DNA from: Streptomyces sp. 1-11
GTDB lineage: Bacteria; Actinomycetota; Actinomycetes; Streptomycetales; Streptomycetaceae
Assembly: GCF_007176755.1 (NCBI RefSeq)
Contig: NZ_BJTV01000013.1
Location: 177,281 to 241,280, forward strand
Length of the DNA: 64,000 bases
Direction of reading: 5' to 3'
The notes under the pieces were generated by a model, which was not told where the DNA came from, did no database searches, and was given only the letters and a program-made list of their open reading frames with translations. Shown one piece after another: positions 1-9,112 of this stretch; position 1 is the first letter of the stretch; every line of letters starts with the position of its first letter. The position numbers and the translations under genes were made by a program.

Positions 1-462
1 GAACGGTACGCGGCCGAGTTCGCCGACCCCGGCATGGACGCCCGCCCCGTCCTGCGCGTCGCCGTGGTGGCCTGCATGGACGCCCGCCTCGACCTGCACA
101 AGGCCCTCGGCCTGCAGCTCGGTGACTGCCACACGATCCGCAACGCGGGCGGGGTCGTCACCGACGACGTCATCCGGTCCCTGACCATCAGCCAGCGCGC
201 CCTGGGCACCCGCAGCGTGGTGCTCATCCACCACACCGGGTGCGGCATGGAGGCCATCACCGAGGAGTTCCGGCACGACCTGGAGCTCGAGGTGGGCCAG
301 CGTCCGGCGTGGGCGGTGGAGGCCTTCCGGGACGTCGACCAGGATGTGCGGCAGTCGATGCAGCGGGTGCGGACCTCGCCGTTCCTGCTGCACACCGACG
401 ACGTGCGCGGTTTCGTGTTCGACGTCAGGACCGGACGGCTGCGCGAGATCGACCCCGCCTGA
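1..462 (+). CDS. beta-class carbonic anhydrase, 3' part (5' end outside window)
   Basis: The reading frame is open from base 1 and ends with TGA at 460-462, so the N-terminus lies upstream of the window. Visible zinc-site elements of small beta-carbonic anhydrases are Cys and Asp in ACMDARLD and His and Cys in IHHTGCGM. The family interconverts CO2 and bicarbonate in the cytoplasm. The fold and length (at least 153 residues) fit the short 'type II' form common in actinobacteria. No operon partner is visible: about 265 bp separate it from the MoxR operon. The internal ATG at 34 lies inside the conserved domain and is unlikely to be the real start. Confidence 0.85.
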   Translation, partial: ERYAAEFADPGMDARPVLRVAVVACMDARLDLHKALGLQLGDCHTIRNAGGVVTDDVIRSLTISQRALGTRSVVLIHHTGCGMEAITEEFRHDLELEVGQRPAWAVEAFRDVDQDVRQSMQRVRTSPFLLHTDDVRGFVFDVRTGRLREIDPA

Positions 463-572
463 CGGGGCCCGGCCCGCCACGACCACCCCCGCCCCGCGCG
501 GGCGGCGCTCGTGCCGCCGCGCCTTGTGGAACGGCGGCCGGAGAGGCCGTGGGACCGACATGGCGCGGGCAG

Positions 573-581
573 TTGTCCACA
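573..581 (+). promoter_or_regulatory. single DnaA-box-like 9-mer
   Basis: TTGTCCACA is an exact match to the Streptomyces DnaA box consensus. It lies alone in the 265-bp gap between the carbonic anhydrase and the MoxR operon, followed by an imperfect direct repeat GGTGAC / GGTAAC. A 9-mer can occur by chance, so function is not established. The rest of this gap (463-727) shows no gene. Confidence 0.35.
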
Positions 582-727
582 GGCGGTGACACGAATCGGT
601 AACGGCGGCAAGAATGCGGGGTGTGGTGTCGCGTGGAACTGTTCCGGCGCGGTGCCCGTGTTTCGGGGTGGGCCGGTTTCGCAGCGCAGAGCGTCGGCCC
701 GAGTAAGAACGGGCCGAGGAGGGCCGG

Positions 728-1767
<1,040 letters not shown>

Positions 1768-1768
<1 letters not shown>

Positions 1769-3126
1769 TGAGCACCGGGGGGACGGGGCGGGTGGAGGCC
1801 GACCGCGGTGAGGCGGGCGGCGTCCGCACCGCCCTGGCGGGGCTCACCACGCGCGGGCGCTCCTTCCTCGCGGCCGGGATCGCGGCCGCGGTCTGCGCCT
1901 ACGTGCTGGGCCAGAGCGATCTGCTGCGGGTCGGGCTGCTGCTGGCGGTGCTGCCGCTGCTCTGCGCGGCCGTGCTGTATCGCACACGCTACCGGGTGGC
2001 CGGCAGCCGCCGCCTCTCCCCCGCACGGGTGCCCGCCGCCGGCGAGGCGCGCGTGCACCTGCGGATGGACAACGTCTCCCGGCTGCCCACCGGCCTGTTG
2101 ATGCTCCAGGACCGGGTGCCCTATGTCCTCGGCCCCCGGCCCCGTTTCGTGCTGGACCGGGTGGAGCCGGGCGGGCGCCGCGAGGTGTCCTACCGGGTCC
2201 GCTCCGACCTGCGCGGCCGCTATCCGCTGGGCCCGCTGCAGCTGCGCCTGACCGACCCGTTCGGGATGTGCGAGCTGACCCGGTCGTTCTCGACGTACGA
2301 CACGCTGACCGTCATACCGCGCACCGAGCCCCTGACCCCGGTCCGCTTCAGCGGCGAGGCGAAGGGGTACGGCGACGGCCGTCAGCGGTCGCTGGCCCTG
2401 GCCGGCGAGGACGACGTGATCCCGCGCGGCTACCGGTACGGCGACGACCTGCGCCGGGTCCACTGGCGCTCCACCGCGCGCTACGGCGAGCTGATGGTGC
2501 GCCGCGAGGAGCAGCCGCGGCGCTCGCGCTGCACGGTGCTCCTGGACACCCGGGCGATCGGCTACGAGGGCGCCGGGCCCGACTCGGCGTTCGAGTGGGC
2601 CGTCTCCGCCGCCGCGTCGGTCCTGGTGCACCTGCTCGAACAGGGGTTCTCGGTGCGGCTGCTGACGGACGGCGGCACCTCGGTGCCCGGCGAGGGAGCC
2701 GACGGCTTCGCGGGCACCGGCCCGGACGGCGCGGACGCGGCCGGGCTGATGATGGACACCCTCGCGGTGATCGACCACTCCGACGGCACGGGCCTTTCCC
2801 GGGCGCACGACTCACTGCGCGGCGGGAACGAGGGGCTGCTGGTGGCCTTCCTGGGCGACCTGGACGAGGAGCAGGCCGCGGTGGTCGCCGGGATGCGGCA
2901 GCGCAGCGGCGGCGCGGTGGCCTTCGTGCTGGACCCGGACGCGTGGGTGCGGGAGCCGGCCGACGTGCCGGCTCCGGGCGACCGGCACCAGGAGCGGCTG
3001 CGGATGCTGCGCGAGGCGGGCTGGACGGCGGTGGGCGTGCCGCGCGGGGCGTCGCTGGACGAGCTGTGGCGGCAGGCGGACCGGGAGCGCGCGGGCCTGA
3101 CCGGCGTCGGCGGGGAGGCACTGTGA
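1768..3126 (+). CDS. DUF58 membrane-anchored protein
   Basis: About 452 residues from the ATG that overlaps the MoxR stop. Two hydrophobic segments lie near residues 33-75. The conserved DUF58 core follows, with GYRYGDDLRRVHWRSTAR around residues 215-235. DUF58 proteins carry a vWA-like region and are nearly always encoded beside MoxR, which suggests they are the MoxR partner at the membrane. A GTG three bases upstream (1765) is a possible alternative start. The gene is coupled to the next one by another TGATG overlap. Its biochemical role is unknown. Confidence 0.9.
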
Positions 3127-5516
3127 TGAGCGGGCGGGCCCGGCTGGCCCTGTGCGCCGCCGCGGCCACGCTGATGACGGCGTGCTCGCTGCTGCCCCTG
3201 GTCGACCAGCCGACGTGGCTGTTCACGACGGTGCTGCTGGTCGCCGTGCAGACCGGGGTGGGCGCGGCGGCCCGGCGGGTGCCGCTGGCACGGCCGCTGA
3301 CCGTGGCCGCGCAGGCCCTGGTCACGCTGATGCTGCTGACCCTGTTCTTCGCCCGGCGGCAGGCGCTCGGCGGGCTCGTCCCGGGCCCGGACGCGTTCCG
3401 CTACTTCGGCGAGCTGCTCCAGCAGGGCTCGGACGACGTCAGCCGGTATGCGATACCGGCGCCGCTCACCGACGGCATCGAACTGATGCTGATCGGCGGG
3501 GTCCTGGTGATCGGGCTGCTGGTCGACACCCTGGCGGTGACCTTCCGCAGTGCCGCCCCGGCCGGGCTGCCGCTGCTCGCGCTGTACTCGGTGGCCGCCG
3601 GGCTCTCCGACAGCGGCAGCGACTGGCTGGCGTTCCTGTTCGCGGCGGCCGGCTATCTGATGCTGCTGCTCGCCGAGAGCCGAGACCGGCTGGCCCAGTG
3701 GGGCCGCGTCTTCGGGGGCGCCCCCGGTGAGCCGGGCATGGCGGAGAGCGGGGCGGTGGCCCCGGTGCGCACCGGACGCCGGCTCGGCGCGGTGGCGCTC
3801 GGCGTGGCCGTGCTGGTGCCGGCCATCCCCCTGTTCTCCATCCAGGGCGGGCTGCTGGACGCGGCGGGGACGGGCGTCGGCGCGGGCAAGGGCGGGGGCG
3901 GCACGATCTCCGCGGTCAACCCGCTGGTGTCGCTGCGCGACAGCCTGAACGTGGACAACGACCGCCAGGTGCTGTCGCTGCGGACCACGGCGGGCGACCT
4001 GTCGGACATGTACCTGCGCATCGTGTCCCTGGACGACTTCGACGGCACCACCTGGAAGCCGTCCCAGCGGCACATCGTCGCGGTGCCGGACGCCCTCCCG
4101 GCGCCCGCAGGACTGGACGCGGACGTCAAGCGCACCACGGTGCGGACCAGGATCACCGCGGCGGACTGGTACGCCCAGGACTGGCTGCCGATGCCGTACC
4201 CGCCGAGCAGGGTGAGCATCAGCGGGAACTGGCGGTACGAGCCGGTCGGGATGACGCTCGTCGGCGACCACGGCCAGAACACCCGCGGCGAGGTCTACGA
4301 GGTGCGCAGCCTCGACGTGCGGCCGTCCGCCGCCGAGCTGGCCGCCGCGCCCCCGGCGCCCGCGGCCCTGCGGCGCGAGTACACCAGGGTGCCGTCCAGG
4401 CTGCCGAAGGTGGTGGCGAGGACCGCCGAGGAGATCACCGCGGGCTCGTCCAGCCACTACGACGAGGCGGTCAAGCTGCAGGACTGGTTCGCGGTGAACG
4501 GCGGCTTCCAGTACGACACCGAGGTCGAGGTCGGCCAGGGCCCGGACGCGATCGCGAACTTCCTGCGGAAGAAACAGGGCTTCTGCGTGCACTTCTCCTT
4601 CGCGATGGCCGCGATGGCCCGCACGCTGGGCATCCCGGCCCGGGTCGCGGTGGGCTTCGCGCCCGGCACCCCGCAGGCGGACGGCTCGGTCTCGGTGTCC
4701 CTGAAGGACGCGCACGCCTGGCCCGAGCTGTACTTCGAGGGCGTGGGCTGGACCCGTTTCGAACCGACCCCGACCCGGGGCACGGTGCCGTCCTACACCC
4801 AGTCGGACACGCCGGGCACGTCGCAGCCGGACGAGGCACTGCCGTCGCGCGGGGCGTCCGAGGCGCCCTCGGCGGTGGCCTCGCCGAGCGAGAGCTGCTC
4901 GGCGCAGTTGCGCAAGCTGGAGGCGTGCGACAGCCCGGCCGCGGCGGTCGCGCGTCCCGGCGGTGGCGGCAGCGGCTGGGACCTGCTGTGGCTCGCCCTG
5001 ATCGGGCTCGGTGTCCTGGCGGTGCTGGCGGTGCCCTTCCTGCCGTTGCTGTGGCGGGCGCGGTTGCGGGCCGTACGGCTCGGCGGGCACGCCCGGACCG
5101 GGGAGGGCGCCGCCGCCCACGCGCTGTCGGCCTGGCAGGAGCTGACCGACAGCGCCTGGGACCTGGGCATCCTGCCGGACGAGTCGCTGACCCCGCGCAG
5201 CGCGGCGGCGAGGATCGTGCGGCTGGGCCGTCTCGACGCGGCCGCCGGGGCCGCGGTGCACCGGGTGGCGGACGCGGTGGAGCAGGTGCTGTACGCGCCC
5301 AGGCCGCGACCGGTGGCGGGCCTCGCCGAGGACGTGCGCCGGGTGATCACCGCCCTGAACGGCGGTGTGCGCCGGCGGACGAGGCTGCGAGCGCGGTTCG
5401 CGCCGCGGTCGGCGGTGCGGGTGCTGTGGGCGGCGTCGGACCGGTGGACGGCGCTCAGAGAGCGCCTGGTGGCCGCCCGGCCGGGGTGGCGCCGACCGTC
5501 CGGCCAGCGGGGCTGA
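3126..5516 (+). CDS. TgpA-like transmembrane transglutaminase/protease-homologue protein
   Basis: 796 residues. Several N-terminal membrane helices (DUF3488 type) precede an extracytoplasmic transglutaminase-core domain, a further single helix near 620-650 and a cytoplasmic DUF4129-like tail. The catalytic Cys is about residue 487 (GFCVHFS) and the His about 530 (DAHAWPE). The third position reads RFEPTP, as in other TgpA-type proteins. The start overlaps the DUF58 stop. The MoxR-DUF58-TgpA set is common in actinobacteria. An envelope or peptidoglycan-related job is plausible given the neighbouring division cluster, but the substrate is not known. Confidence 0.9.
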   Translation: MSGRARLALCAAAATLMTACSLLPLVDQPTWLFTTVLLVAVQTGVGAAARRVPLARPLTVAAQALVTLMLLTLFFARRQALGGLVPGPDAFRYFGELLQQGSDDVSRYAIPAPLTDGIELMLIGGVLVIGLLVDTLAVTFRSAAPAGLPLLALYSVAAGLSDSGSDWLAFLFAAAGYLMLLLAESRDRLAQWGRVFGGAPGEPGMAESGAVAPVRTGRRLGAVALGVAVLVPAIPLFSIQGGLLDAAGTGVGAGKGGGGTISAVNPLVSLRDSLNVDNDRQVLSLRTTAGDLSDMYLRIVSLDDFDGTTWKPSQRHIVAVPDALPAPAGLDADVKRTTVRTRITAADWYAQDWLPMPYPPSRVSISGNWRYEPVGMTLVGDHGQNTRGEVYEVRSLDVRPSAAELAAAPPAPAALRREYTRVPSRLPKVVARTAEEITAGSSSHYDEAVKLQDWFAVNGGFQYDTEVEVGQGPDAIANFLRKKQGFCVHFSFAMAAMARTLGIPARVAVGFAPGTPQADGSVSVSLKDAHAWPELYFEGVGWTRFEPTPTRGTVPSYTQSDTPGTSQPDEALPSRGASEAPSAVASPSESCSAQLRKLEACDSPAAAVARPGGGGSGWDLLWLALIGLGVLAVLAVPFLPLLWRARLRAVRLGGHARTGEGAAAHALSAWQELTDSAWDLGILPDESLTPRSAAARIVRLGRLDAAAGAAVHRVADAVEQVLYAPRPRPVAGLAEDVRRVITALNGGVRRRTRLRARFAPRSAVRVLWAASDRWTALRERLVAARPGWRRPSGQRG

Positions 5517-5529
5517 GACGGCCCCGGGG

Positions 5530-5770
5530 CCTCGGGGCGCTGGAGCCGCCGGGCGCTGGAGCCGCAGGGCTTAAGGAGCCGCAGGGCGCCGAAGCCGCAG
5601 GGCTAGGAGCCGCGGGGCACTAAAACCGCCTGGCACTGGAGCCGCAGCGCTCAGGAGCCGCGAGCACCGAAGCCGCCAGGCCACGAAGCCGCCGGACCCC
5701 GTAGCCAGGGGGCACCGGAGCCGCCAAGCCCCGGAGCCGCCGCGAGCCGCCGAAGCCGCAGGGCGCTCCA
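5530..5770. repeat. decayed GC-rich tandem repeat, about 14 units of 15-17 bp
   Basis: About 14 imperfect copies built around G(G/A)AGCCGC(A/C)GGGC run head to tail between the TgpA stop and the hairpin at 5771. Units have drifted by point changes and small indels, so no single long frame survives. The copies look like slippage or duplication products in non-coding DNA. No protein is supported here. Confidence 0.75.
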
Positions 5771-5822
5771 GGACATCCGTGAGGGGTGACCACCGGCTGG
5801 TGGTCACCCCTCACGGATGTCC
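5771..5822. terminator. 24-bp perfect hairpin between convergent genes
   Basis: Arms 5771-5794 and 5799-5822 are perfectly complementary over 24 bp with a GGCT loop. It lies between the end of the MoxR operon and the end of the DUF3040 gene, which is transcribed from the other strand. It can serve as a bidirectional terminator. There is no U-tract, as is usual in Streptomyces. Confidence 0.85.
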
Positions 5823-5867
5823 GATGTCGGCCGCTGCCGTCAGGTGCCCGGTCCGACCGGTGAGGTC

Positions 5868-6254
5868 CTAGTGGCCCTGCTGCTCGTCGCGGCGGCGCTG
5901 CCAGCGCTGCTCGATCCGGTCCATCATGGAGCGCTTCTGCCGTACCTGGCGGCGCGGGGCGCCCGCGGGCCGCTCGCCCGGCTTGGGGGCCTTGCGCCAG
6001 CCGGTGACGGCCAGCACGGCGCAGCCGAGCATCACGAGGAAGCCCACCACGCTGACCCAGATCTGCTGCGCGACCATTCCGGCCATGAGGAGCGCGATAC
6101 CCACGAGGAAGCCCACGACCGCCTGGTAGACCCGCCGCCGGGTGTACGTCCGCAGCCCACTTCCCTCAAGCGCCGACGCGAACTTGGGATCTTCGGCGTA
6201 CAGCGCTCGCTCCATCTGCTCGAGCATGCGCTGCTCGTGCTCCGAGAGCGGCAC
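5868..6254 (-). CDS. DUF3040 small membrane protein
   Basis: 128 residues from a GTG at 6254, chosen because GAGGAGG lies five bases upstream and because the family begins with PLSEHEQRMLEQMERAL. A charged N-terminal helix is followed by two adjacent membrane helices near residues 45-90, and then a basic, disordered tail. DUF3040 proteins are actinobacterial and sit beside the dcw cluster. A link to division or sporulation is an inference from location. The longer upstream reading to 6488 has no ribosome site. Confidence 0.88.
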   Translation of the reverse strand: MPLSEHEQRMLEQMERALYAEDPKFASALEGSGLRTYTRRRVYQAVVGFLVGIALLMAGMVAQQIWVSVVGFLVMLGCAVLAVTGWRKAPKPGERPAGAPRRQVRQKRSMMDRIEQRWQRRRDEQQGH

Positions 6255-6530
6255 GGAGTCCTCCTCATCGTGCAGTCGCCGGGGCGACCCGGGGGGTCCC
6301 TTCAGGATAGGCAGGGAATCGCCCCCGTGAAACCCGCCCCTCTGCGCCAATTGGCCAACCGGAATCCATCCTGGCCGTCCCGGCTCGCTGAGGCTTCCAT
6401 TCCCCGGCGGCCGACCCGTCATGCCGGACGGTGTACCTCGATCATACGGCGCAAACCGCTCGATCGGGTGGCTTGTGGCGTACTCCATCCGCCGCCGAGC
6501 CCCTGATCAGCGGCGGGTCACCGGGAGCGC

Positions 6531-7301
6531 TCAGGCCCCGGCGGACCCCCTGGTCTCACCGAGCACGTGGAGCTGGGTGGCGACCGAGTGGAACGCGGGC
6601 AGTTCGGCCGCCGCCGCCTCGAGCTTCAGCAGCGCGTCCATGGCCCCGGGTTCGGTGTCCACCAGGACGCCGGGCACGAGGTCGGCGAAGACCCGTACGC
6701 CGTGCACAGCGCCGACCCGCAGGCCCGCGCCCTCCACCAGCGCGGTGAGCTGCTCCGCGGTGAAGCGGCGCGGCACGGGGTCGCCGGCCCCCCAGCGGCC
6801 CTCGGGGTCCTGGAGCGCCTGCTTGGCCTCCTTGAAGTGGCCGGCCAGGGCCCGGGCGAGCACGGCGCCGCCGAGGCCGGCGGCGAGCAGGCTGAGGACG
6901 CCCTCGGAGCGCAGGGCGGCCACCGCGTTGCGCACGCCCTCGGCCGGGTCGTCCACGTACTCGAGGACGCCGTGGCACAGCACCACGTCGTGGCCGCTGC
7001 GCTCGACCACGTCGAACAGGCCGTGGGCGTCGCCCTGGACGCCCCGGACCCGGTCGGCGACACCGGCCTCGGCGGCGCGGCGTTCGAGCGCGAACAGCGC
7101 GTTGGGGCTGGGGTCGACGACGGTGACCCGGTGGCCGAGGCCGGCCAGGGGCACGGCGAAGTTGCCGCTGCCGCCCCCGGTGTCGAGGACGTCCAGCGAT
7201 TCCCGCCCCGTGGCCTTGACCCGGCGGTCGAGGGCGTCCTGGAGGACCTCCCAGACCACTGCGGTACGGAGGGAGGAACGGGGGCGCATCGGGTCCGACA
7301 C
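6531..7301 (-). CDS. SAM-dependent class I methyltransferase
   Basis: 256 residues. The SAM-binding motif I (DVLDTGGGSGNFAVPLA) is near residues 37-53, followed by an acidic loop (TVVDPSP), motif II (GDAHGL) and a LCHGVLEYVDD segment, all typical of class I methyltransferases. The start is GTG at 7301 with GAGGAG at 7311-7316. The substrate cannot be told from the sequence. The 276-bp gap downstream on the map (6255-6530) shows no supported gene. Confidence 0.87.
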   Translation of the reverse strand: MSDPMRPRSSLRTAVVWEVLQDALDRRVKATGRESLDVLDTGGGSGNFAVPLAGLGHRVTVVDPSPNALFALERRAAEAGVADRVRGVQGDAHGLFDVVERSGHDVVLCHGVLEYVDDPAEGVRNAVAALRSEGVLSLLAAGLGGAVLARALAGHFKEAKQALQDPEGRWGAGDPVPRRFTAEQLTALVEGAGLRVGAVHGVRVFADLVPGVLVDTEPGAMDALLKLEAAAAELPAFHSVATQLHVLGETRGSAGA

Positions 7302-7481
7302 GGCAGTTGACTCCTCGGCGCGGCGCCGCCTTGTTGCCGGCGGCGCAGAACGGGGTGCCTCCCCGGCCCGGACGCGGGTGGAGGGAAGGCCTCAGGCATC
7401 TCCACCCTATTGCCTCCGCCGCTCCGCCCACTCATCGCGGTGGGGCGGGCCGGGTCCGTCTCGCGGGGCGGACGGCCGAGG

Positions 7482-8042
7482 TCAGCCCGCGTCGGGGAGG
7501 TCTTCGCGGACCGGTGGGCCCGGTGGCTCCTCCGGGTCGTGGCGGGGCTGGGGCAGGACGGGCTGGAGCACCAGCAGCCGCTCGACGAGGCGGAGGAACA
7601 TCGCCACGTCGCGTATCAGGTCGTCGGCGTCCCGCTGCCCCGCCGCGCCCTGGATGCCCGCCTCGGCGCGGGCCCGGCGGGCGGCGCCGGAGGCGAAGAG
7701 CGCGCTCCACTCGTCGAGTTCGGGGGCTATCTCGGGCAGCACCTCCCAGGCGCTGCGGATACGGGCCCGGCGGCGGGGCGAGGTCTCGGGACGGCCCCGG
7801 GCCGCGAGCACCGCGGCGGCGGTGCGCAGGGCGGCGAGGTGTGCGGTCGCGTAGCGCTCGTTGGGCGTGGCGAGCCGGCCGGCCTCCTCGAGTCCGGCAC
7901 GGGCCTGGGCGAGCAGGTCGAGGGCGGCGGGCGGGGCCGTGGCCCGGCGGAGCACGGGGTGCACGTCGCCCGCCGGGCCGGTCAGTGAGGGGGCAGGGCC
8001 GGTGGCGCGGCGCCGGTGGGCGGCTGCGGACTGGTTGGCCAT
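7482..8042 (-). CDS. SAV_6107-type HEPN domain protein
   Basis: 186 residues from ATG 8042, which has AGGAGG at 8049-8054. The upstream reading to 8111 lacks such a site. The protein is largely alpha-helical, with an Arg/Ala-rich N-terminus, a helical core (LLAQARAGLEEA, NERYATAHLAALR) and a Pro-rich acidic tail. This resembles the small HEPN-like family named after S. avermitilis SAV_6107, which sits in the same neighbourhood. HEPN domains often bind or cut RNA, but no catalytic RxxxxH is clear here, so function is unknown. Confidence 0.75.
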   Translation of the reverse strand: MANQSAAAHRRRATGPAPSLTGPAGDVHPVLRRATAPPAALDLLAQARAGLEEAGRLATPNERYATAHLAALRTAAAVLAARGRPETSPRRRARIRSAWEVLPEIAPELDEWSALFASGAARRARAEAGIQGAAGQRDADDLIRDVAMFLRLVERLLVLQPVLPQPRHDPEEPPGPPVREDLPDAG

Positions 8043-8162
8043 GACGAACCTCCTGTCGTCTGTGACGGCACGGATGCCGTATGTGCCCATCGTGAGGTAT
8101 GGCACTGACAATCCGATCTGACCTGCTCTTTTGCTTCGGTCAGGGGTTCGGAGTACTTTTGT

Positions 8163-8176
8163 ACTGACCAGTCAGT
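8163..8176. promoter_or_regulatory. TetR-type palindromic operator
   Basis: ACTGAC-CA-GTCAGT has perfect 6-bp arms around a 2-bp centre. It lies 31 bp upstream of the GTG of the ABC ATPase gene, in the 164-bp gap between divergent genes. TGAC/GTCA half-sites of this spacing are typical TetR-family operators, and a TetR gene ends the same operon at 11216. Autoregulation by that protein is an inference. Confidence 0.7.
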
Positions 8177-8206
8177 GCAAAAACGGAACAGGCAAGGGGG
8201 AGGCTT

Positions 8207-9112
8207 GTGGACGGCGCGCACCTCACCGTCGGGAGCCTCGGGCTCAAGGGGCCGCGGGGGTGGGTCTTCCGGGACGTCACGCTCGACGCGGAGCCCGGCT
8301 CGCTGATCGCGATCGAGGGACCGTCCGGCTCCGGCCGCACGTGTCTGCTGCTCGCGCTCACCGGGCGGATGAAACCCACTCAGGGAGTGGCCGCGGTGGC
8401 CGGGTTCAAACTCCCCCGGCACATGGCCGCCGTGCGCCGGATCGGCGCCGTGGCCAACGTGGCCGGTGTCACCGACCTGGAGCCGGCCCTGACCGTCGGC
8501 GAGCACCTGCGTGAACGGGCCCTGCTGCAGCGCCGGTTCGGCGACTCGCTGCGAGAGGCGCTGCGGCCCCGCCGGGACCGGGTCCACGAGGCCCGGCTGC
8601 GCGTCGACGCCGCCCTGGCCGCCGCCGGACTCGACCTGGAGACGCTGCCCAAGGGCTCCCGCACGGCGGTGCGCGACCTGGACCGGCCGGCGGAACTGCG
8701 GCTGTCCGTCGCGCTGGCGCTGCTCGGCCGGCCGCGGCTGCTCGGCGTGGACGACGTCGACATGAAGCTCTCGGACACCGAACGCGAGGAGATCTGGGAC
8801 CTGTTGCGGTCCCTCACGCGCGTGGGGACGACGGTGGTGGCCGTGTGCCGCACCGCCCCCGCCGACTGCCTCGCCGTCACCGCCCGGCCGACCGGGCAGG
8901 CCGAGGATGCCGGGGACGGAAACACCCCGGAGACCGGCGCCGACGGCGCCCCGGTACCCCCCGGCGAGAGCACCCCGGAGCCCACGGCCGACGGCGCCCC
9001 GGCACCCGGTTCCGACAGCGACAGCGACAACGACAGCGACAGCGACAGCGACAACGACAACAACGACCGGAAGGACGAGGCTGATGCGCACGCCCAGGCT
9101 GGCCGCGCTTGA
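8207..9112 (+). CDS. ABC-type ATPase-like protein with altered Walker A
   Basis: 301 residues from GTG 8207 with GGGGGAGG just upstream. The fold is that of an ABC ATPase, but Walker A at residues 38-45 reads GPSGSGRT, with Arg where the catalytic Lys is expected. The signature region (PAELRLSVALAL) lacks the usual LSGGQ. Walker B-like LLGVDDVD remains. The C-terminus is a low-complexity tail of alternating Ser/Asp and Asn/Asp encoded by a GACAGC-type repeat. It overlaps the YhgE/Pip gene by 29 bases. It probably serves that membrane protein. Whether it hydrolyses ATP is doubtful. Confidence 0.82.
   Translation: MDGAHLTVGSLGLKGPRGWVFRDVTLDAEPGSLIAIEGPSGSGRTCLLLALTGRMKPTQGVAAVAGFKLPRHMAAVRRIGAVANVAGVTDLEPALTVGEHLRERALLQRRFGDSLREALRPRRDRVHEARLRVDAALAAAGLDLETLPKGSRTAVRDLDRPAELRLSVALALLGRPRLLGVDDVDMKLSDTEREEIWDLLRSLTRVGTTVVAVCRTAPADCLAVTARPTGQAEDAGDGNTPETGADGAPVPPGESTPEPTADGAPAPGSDSDSDNDSDSDSDNDNNDRKDEADAHAQAGRA
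9014..9067 (+). repeat. GACAGC/GACAAC hexanucleotide repeat inside a coding sequence
   Basis: Eighteen codons alternate GAC with AGC or AAC and encode the acidic (Ser/Asn-Asp) tail of the ABC-like protein. The tract lies just before the start of the next gene at 9084. Slippage in 6-bp steps would change tail length without a frameshift. Confidence 0.9.

Noticed and set aside
2562..5261. 900-codon minus-strand frame opposite the DUF58/TgpA genes
   Set aside because: The translation is low-complexity Arg/Gly/His/Gln without motifs; it is antisense to two well-supported genes.
5517..5770. Possible coding sequence in the repeat region after TgpA
   Set aside because: Units change length and phase, and no frame is kept. 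Ala/Gly-rich translations are an effect of the repeat.
6421..7854. 477-codon plus-strand frame over the methyltransferase
   Set aside because: Ser/Arg/Ala-rich antisense translation of a conserved methyltransferase. No upstream signals.
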